DNA from: Aquila chrysaetos chrysaetos
Taxonomy: Eukaryota > Chordata > Aves > Accipitriformes > Accipitridae
Assembly: GCF_900496995.4 (NCBI RefSeq)
Contig: NW_024470383.1
Location: 307,501-371,500, forward strand
Reading direction: 5' to 3'
DNA: 64,000 nucleotides
Part shown: positions 60,199 through 64,000 of the stretch, piece by piece
Layout: every line of letters starts with the position of its first letter
Numbering within the stretch: position 1 is the first letter of the stretch
Notes under the pieces: generated by a model
Told to the model about the DNA's origin: nothing
Seen by the model: the letters and a program-made list of their open reading frames with translations, nothing else
Database searches by the model: none
Made by a program: the position numbers and the translations under genes

Positions 60199-62671
60199 CC
60201 AAAGCGAACTAAAAAAACCTGTTGTTTTTATCCCTTTGATGGGGCTGTACCTTTCTCTTCCTGTTCCTTCCCAGTCCTGGATAAAACTGCGGCACGGATG
60301 CGTTGAGCCTGTGAGTCAGCTCTTCGCGCCATGTCTCCTGGGCAGGAGGTGGTGACACCCTTGGCCTGATGTGCTCGGAGCATCGTGTTTCTCGCTTGTC
60401 AATCTTCCAGCTTTTTATTCTGGGGAGCTGTTGAGGGCTGTCACCTCGCTGCTTTTGTCCTGCTCTTTTTAGGGCTGGGCGCTAGGCAAAACCATCAACC
60501 CTCCCAGAAAAGCGCTGGAGGCAAATTCAGGCTGCCAGGAGGGTGGGGAGCTCTTGAAGCTTGGTGGGACCAAGGGTGGGGAAAGCATAAGAAAACAGGG
60601 AGGTAAATGTGCAGCCAGAACTTTGTAGGTGCTGGAAGAGGGGCTGCGACTCAATGTGCTTCAAGGAGCACAAGTTGGGGTCCTTGGCACCCTTGCCATG
60701 AACGTGCCTATAGCCACCCATCACTACGTGCCCTCCCAGAAGCACTGTCCTGGCTCTGAGCTCACAGGGAAATGTTTCTAAGCAATTTATAACCCACTGC
60801 TCCTTTGTTAAGCTCCATGGTTAAATATATATATTTTTTTTGCATGGCAGCAACCAGGCGTTTGAGACAGGGTGACCGTGATCCAGCTGAAGGGCTACCA
60901 ACTGCGATAACTCTCCCAGCTGCAATTGCTTAGCCGGGTTTGGAGATGCAAGTCTCATTTCCAGCAAACTATTCCCATCAGGAAGAGCCACAGGGGAGTA
61001 ACTTGCTCCAGGAACAGTAGGACTGGAAGCAAACGCCCTGCAACCACTTGCCAGGGAAGCATGGCCTGGAGTGAGCAGGTTGGGAGGCAATCAGTCCTGC
61101 CAGACGCAGGAGGTGGGTGCAACCAAGTGAATGTTGGCATCTAATGAGACACCTCCATCTGAGCTGGGCTGCTTTGCTCTTCGGCGGATAGTGGCTCCGC
61201 GCCATCGGCACAGCCTAGGGCACAGCTCCTTTCATCTCAAAACTAGGTGCCTATGGTTGGGCAAATGAGTTGCACCCTAAAAGCGTCTACAGAGCCTGGA
61301 AAACCAGCTGGGGCAGAGACATCTGCATCGCATATTTCTAGAGTGAAGGGACACCCTGGAAGAGAGGTGGAGCTGGGAGAGAGGTGCATGGAGATCAGAG
61401 ATGTGGAGGGACCCCGTGGCCCTGAAAGAGGTGGAAAAACATCAATTTCTACCTCCAAGGAAAGCACAGACTTTTACTGGGACCTGGTGTCTGTGCCTTG
61501 TGCTTCTCAGCAAGTGCCTCTGAGAGGAGCGTGGTGGGACCACGGTAGTTCAGAGATTTCCAGCAACCCACAAGCTTGTCCTTGCAGAACAGCTCAAGAG
61601 CTTTTCCCTTGATTCACCCAGGTTGTTTTCTTCTTTGGTCCTTCCTGCACCTACAGCCTGTATATTTGTATTCCCCTCTACCTTTCCCAGCTGGGCTTGG
61701 ATCTGTGTCTGGACGTGGATCATACTCCTCCCTAGCAGAGACGTGGCAAAGGGAAAGGGGATGAGATGGGAGAAAGAGCAAAAAATACTCAAGGCTGTTT
61801 GCTCAAAAGTCTTTCCCAGTAGCCCTGATTGCCCCTTTTTAATAAATCCTCATGCCTGAGCTCCTGCAGTGATTTCAGGTTGGTTTTGCAGAAAGCAGAT
61901 ATCTATCCTGCAGTGGGATCCCCCGTGTTTCCCAATTGATGTGACCAAGTGACAGTGACGCCCCAGACTAAGGAGCATGGACGGAGGGGAGATGTCACAG
62001 CGTGACAAAGAGCACCGAAATACCAGCTGTAAGTTTGCCCTCAATGGGACCTGTGGCGATGGGGAGATGGGACTTCATCACAGGGTGCCCACTCATATCT
62101 CGTCTGTTATTCTGAGCCCGACATCACCCGCTCCCTCCCACCCTCGCTTCTAGTTCCTCTTCTTGGTTCTGTAATCAATAACGTGTATTTATTTCAGTGA
62201 TGCCTCTTCCTCTTTTGGGTTTCCTCAGAAGAAAATCAGCAGTTTTTGAGGGAATCAATGCAGGTGAATCAGGCAAAAATGCCAGAATTTGTATTTTACC
62301 TATCCACTCCACCCACTTTTATAGTTGAGGAATATCTAACTGGCACAGCCACAGCAGCCTCCTGTACAACTTGTCCCACCTTGTCCCTCCTGAACAGCCA
62401 ACAGGGAGAAACGGGCTTTTCTTGGGAGTTATCCAGGAAGCTGGACATGTATAATGGTGTGGAAAATTGCATTCCAGGTGGGTTCGTTTCCCTTCACTGC
62501 CTGCAAAGGGGGCTTGAATGACTGGAGGTCCATCACGAGAACGTGGAAAGGTAGGCAAGGTGTCCCCATCCTGTGCAGCTTTTCTTAATCTTGCTGATCC
62601 AAAGGCTAAGAAATCCAGAATAATACATCCATAGCAAGGCAGAAAGTGGACAATGCAAAACAAAATGTTCT
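60199..62671. other. intergenic, no RING exon found
   Basis: Searched by eye for the RING exon of TRIM gene E (the CGHNFCRAC-coding motif in either strand) without success. The ORFs are short and featureless. Confidence 0.45.
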
Positions 62672-62677
62672 TTTATT
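62672..62677 (-). promoter_or_regulatory. poly(A) signal AATAAA, candidate for TRIM gene F
   Basis: AATAAA on the minus strand, about 470 nt past the stop codon of TRIM gene F. Confidence 0.4.
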
Positions 62678-63149
62678 TAAAATAATTATCAGAAATCTAG
62701 ATGGAGATAGAGACCAACTCCCCAAACCAAGCTAGTTTGTAGTAAAAGGCCACCTCCCTTGGCAGAACAGACTCCGGATCTGCCTTGCAATTGATGTCAG
62801 AAAGAAAACACTTCGGAAAGAGGTAAAAACAGAGGATTCGGTCCGTTAAAGGCAAAATGAATTTTAAAAGGCCACACGTTTGGAAGTCCTGAGTGCTCTC
62901 CATCCTTGATCAACCCCTCACTGTTCTGACTCCATCACCTTGTACCGGCTGATCCTTCCTCCTCACTGCTGTCTGCTGGTGTCCCCATCTCCCCATCGTT
63001 GCTGTACAGGTGCCATCCCAAAGCTCCCAATGAGATGGACACGAGAGAGGAGCAGCAAGTTGTCTCAGCGAGATGCTCTGGCAACCACAGCAAACAGGTG
63101 TCATCACACAGGAGATGTCCCTTTCATTAAGGTCTGATTGACAGACATC

Positions 63150-63745
63150 TCAAGGACAGATCTGGAGGGGAAACCTGAATCCTACCCAGTCCAGAGGGGA
63201 CATCAGCTGCCCAGTCATGGACTGGTCCTCTGAGGGTGGGGTTTGGGTGATTTCTTGCAAACGAGCCCCCATCCCCATCTTGAACCAGGGGAAGACCCTC
63301 TCCCCATTGAACAAGGCTCTGGTATAAACCAGGATGGGAGCATCATCATCTGCACTGAAAAATGCCACCCGCCCCCCTTCATAGTCCAAGGAGACCCGTA
63401 TCCTCCTGGGAAGCGGGTTCAGGTGCAGGTTGGCACGGGGGGATGCGAGTGAGTAATAAGCCTCCAGCGCCCAGACCCCCTCCTTGGGGGTGAGGCTCAT
63501 CGGTCCCTTCCTCTTGACCGATGCTCGGGCCACCCCCAGGGCCCAGACACCCCCCTGGCCCACCTCCACCTCCCAGAAATGTCTCCCTGAGGTGAAGCCC
63601 TCACAGCCCAGCACGCAGGGTTCGAAGTCAAATCTCTCTGGGTTGTCCGGGAGGTCTTGCTGGGTCAGTTGGCCCCTGGCTTGTTTTCGGTCCTCGGAGA
63701 GGTGGAGGTTGGGGTGAGCTGTGGCTGGGTCCAGGGTCACGCTGG
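63150..63745 (-). CDS. TRIM gene F, last exon only: PRY-SPRY with extended C-terminus
   Basis: Last coding exon (596 nt) of a minus-strand TRIM gene whose earlier exons lie beyond 64000. The acceptor TGCAG|CC is followed in phase 1 by VTLDPATAHP. It keeps DLPDNPERFD, GRHFWEVEVG and LDYEGGRVAFF. After the usual B30.2 end the frame continues, making the exon 81 nt (27 codons) longer than the 515-nt last exons of genes A, C and D, and it still ends in LQICP, like the LCP ends of its relatives. The function by family is ligand or substrate recognition in an E3 ligase. There are no RING data in this window. Confidence 0.8.
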
Positions 63746-64000
63746 CTGCAGGACAAGGGAGAACCAGAGTATTGGAGGTAGGACTTGGCCCCAGGAGAGG
63801 CTGGAGATGTTTCTTCTCCTCCCAGCATCTGGGACCAGCCCCGCTCCCCTGCTTCTCCCAGCTCTGAATGTTTCACTGGGCGTCAAGGGCAGGTCTGGGA
63901 CTGGCACTACCCGTGGGGTCCCCTGGGTGAAAGGAGAAGGGGGGGAGAGGACAAAGCATGGAGCAGGGGCACGGGGAGGGGATGGTGGGAAATTCATGGG
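63746..64000 (-). other. intron of TRIM gene F (window edge)
   Basis: Sequence upstream of the last exon of gene F. No short exon 6 could be assigned with confidence. Confidence 0.5.

Overview
This window is vertebrate nuclear DNA, almost certainly from a bird. It has intron-containing genes with GT/AG splice sites, Pol III tRNA genes with oligo(dT) terminators, CR1-type LINE 3' ends, and RING/B-box/coiled-coil/PRY-SPRY (TRIM) genes interleaved with tRNA genes. From memory, that combination matches the TRIM-rich flank of the avian MHC (B-locus). The species cannot be told from the sequence.

Layout. 1-332: tRNA-Pro(TGG) and tRNA-Thr(TGT), both minus. 3296-13500: TRIM gene A (minus), seven exons reconstructed with all phases consistent (474 aa). 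13807-14067: a small ORF with a signal peptide and three N-glycosylation sequons, uncertain. 17640-19245: a three-exon secreted Ly6/uPAR-type gene with ten cysteines (107 aa). 19711-40429: a tRNA gene cluster of Lys, Lys, Glu, a tandem array of Val genes, Glu, Glu, Val, Lys, Leu, Val and Glu. 42317-47532: TRIM gene C (minus, about 472 aa). 51620-55238: TRIM gene D (plus, 476 aa), head-to-head with C and tail-to-tail with E. 56441-60198: TRIM gene E (minus), whose RING exon is not found and whose exons 2-3 are decayed, but whose B30.2 exon is open. 63150 to beyond 64000: the last exon of a fifth TRIM gene, F (minus).

The standout is 24718-37503. A unit of about 2.26 kb is repeated five times, followed by a sixth copy lacking about 849 bp and a closing tRNA. 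Each full unit carries tRNA-Val(AAC), tRNA-Val(CAC), a decayed tRNA-Val(CAC) on the opposite strand, and a retroviral fossil. This gives 13 near-identical tRNA-Val genes in 12.8 kb. Only a few single-base differences were seen between units, so the amplification or homogenisation is recent. The short last copy looks either like a pre-insertion (empty) version of the site or like a microhomology deletion. The array begins and ends at tRNA genes, which suggests recombination between tRNA copies as the driver.

The protein genes are innate-immunity type: TRIM E3 ligases with B30.2 recognition domains and a secreted three-finger protein. They share a neighbourhood rather than an operon. All exon coordinates were read by eye from splice signals and codon phase. 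No database search was run.
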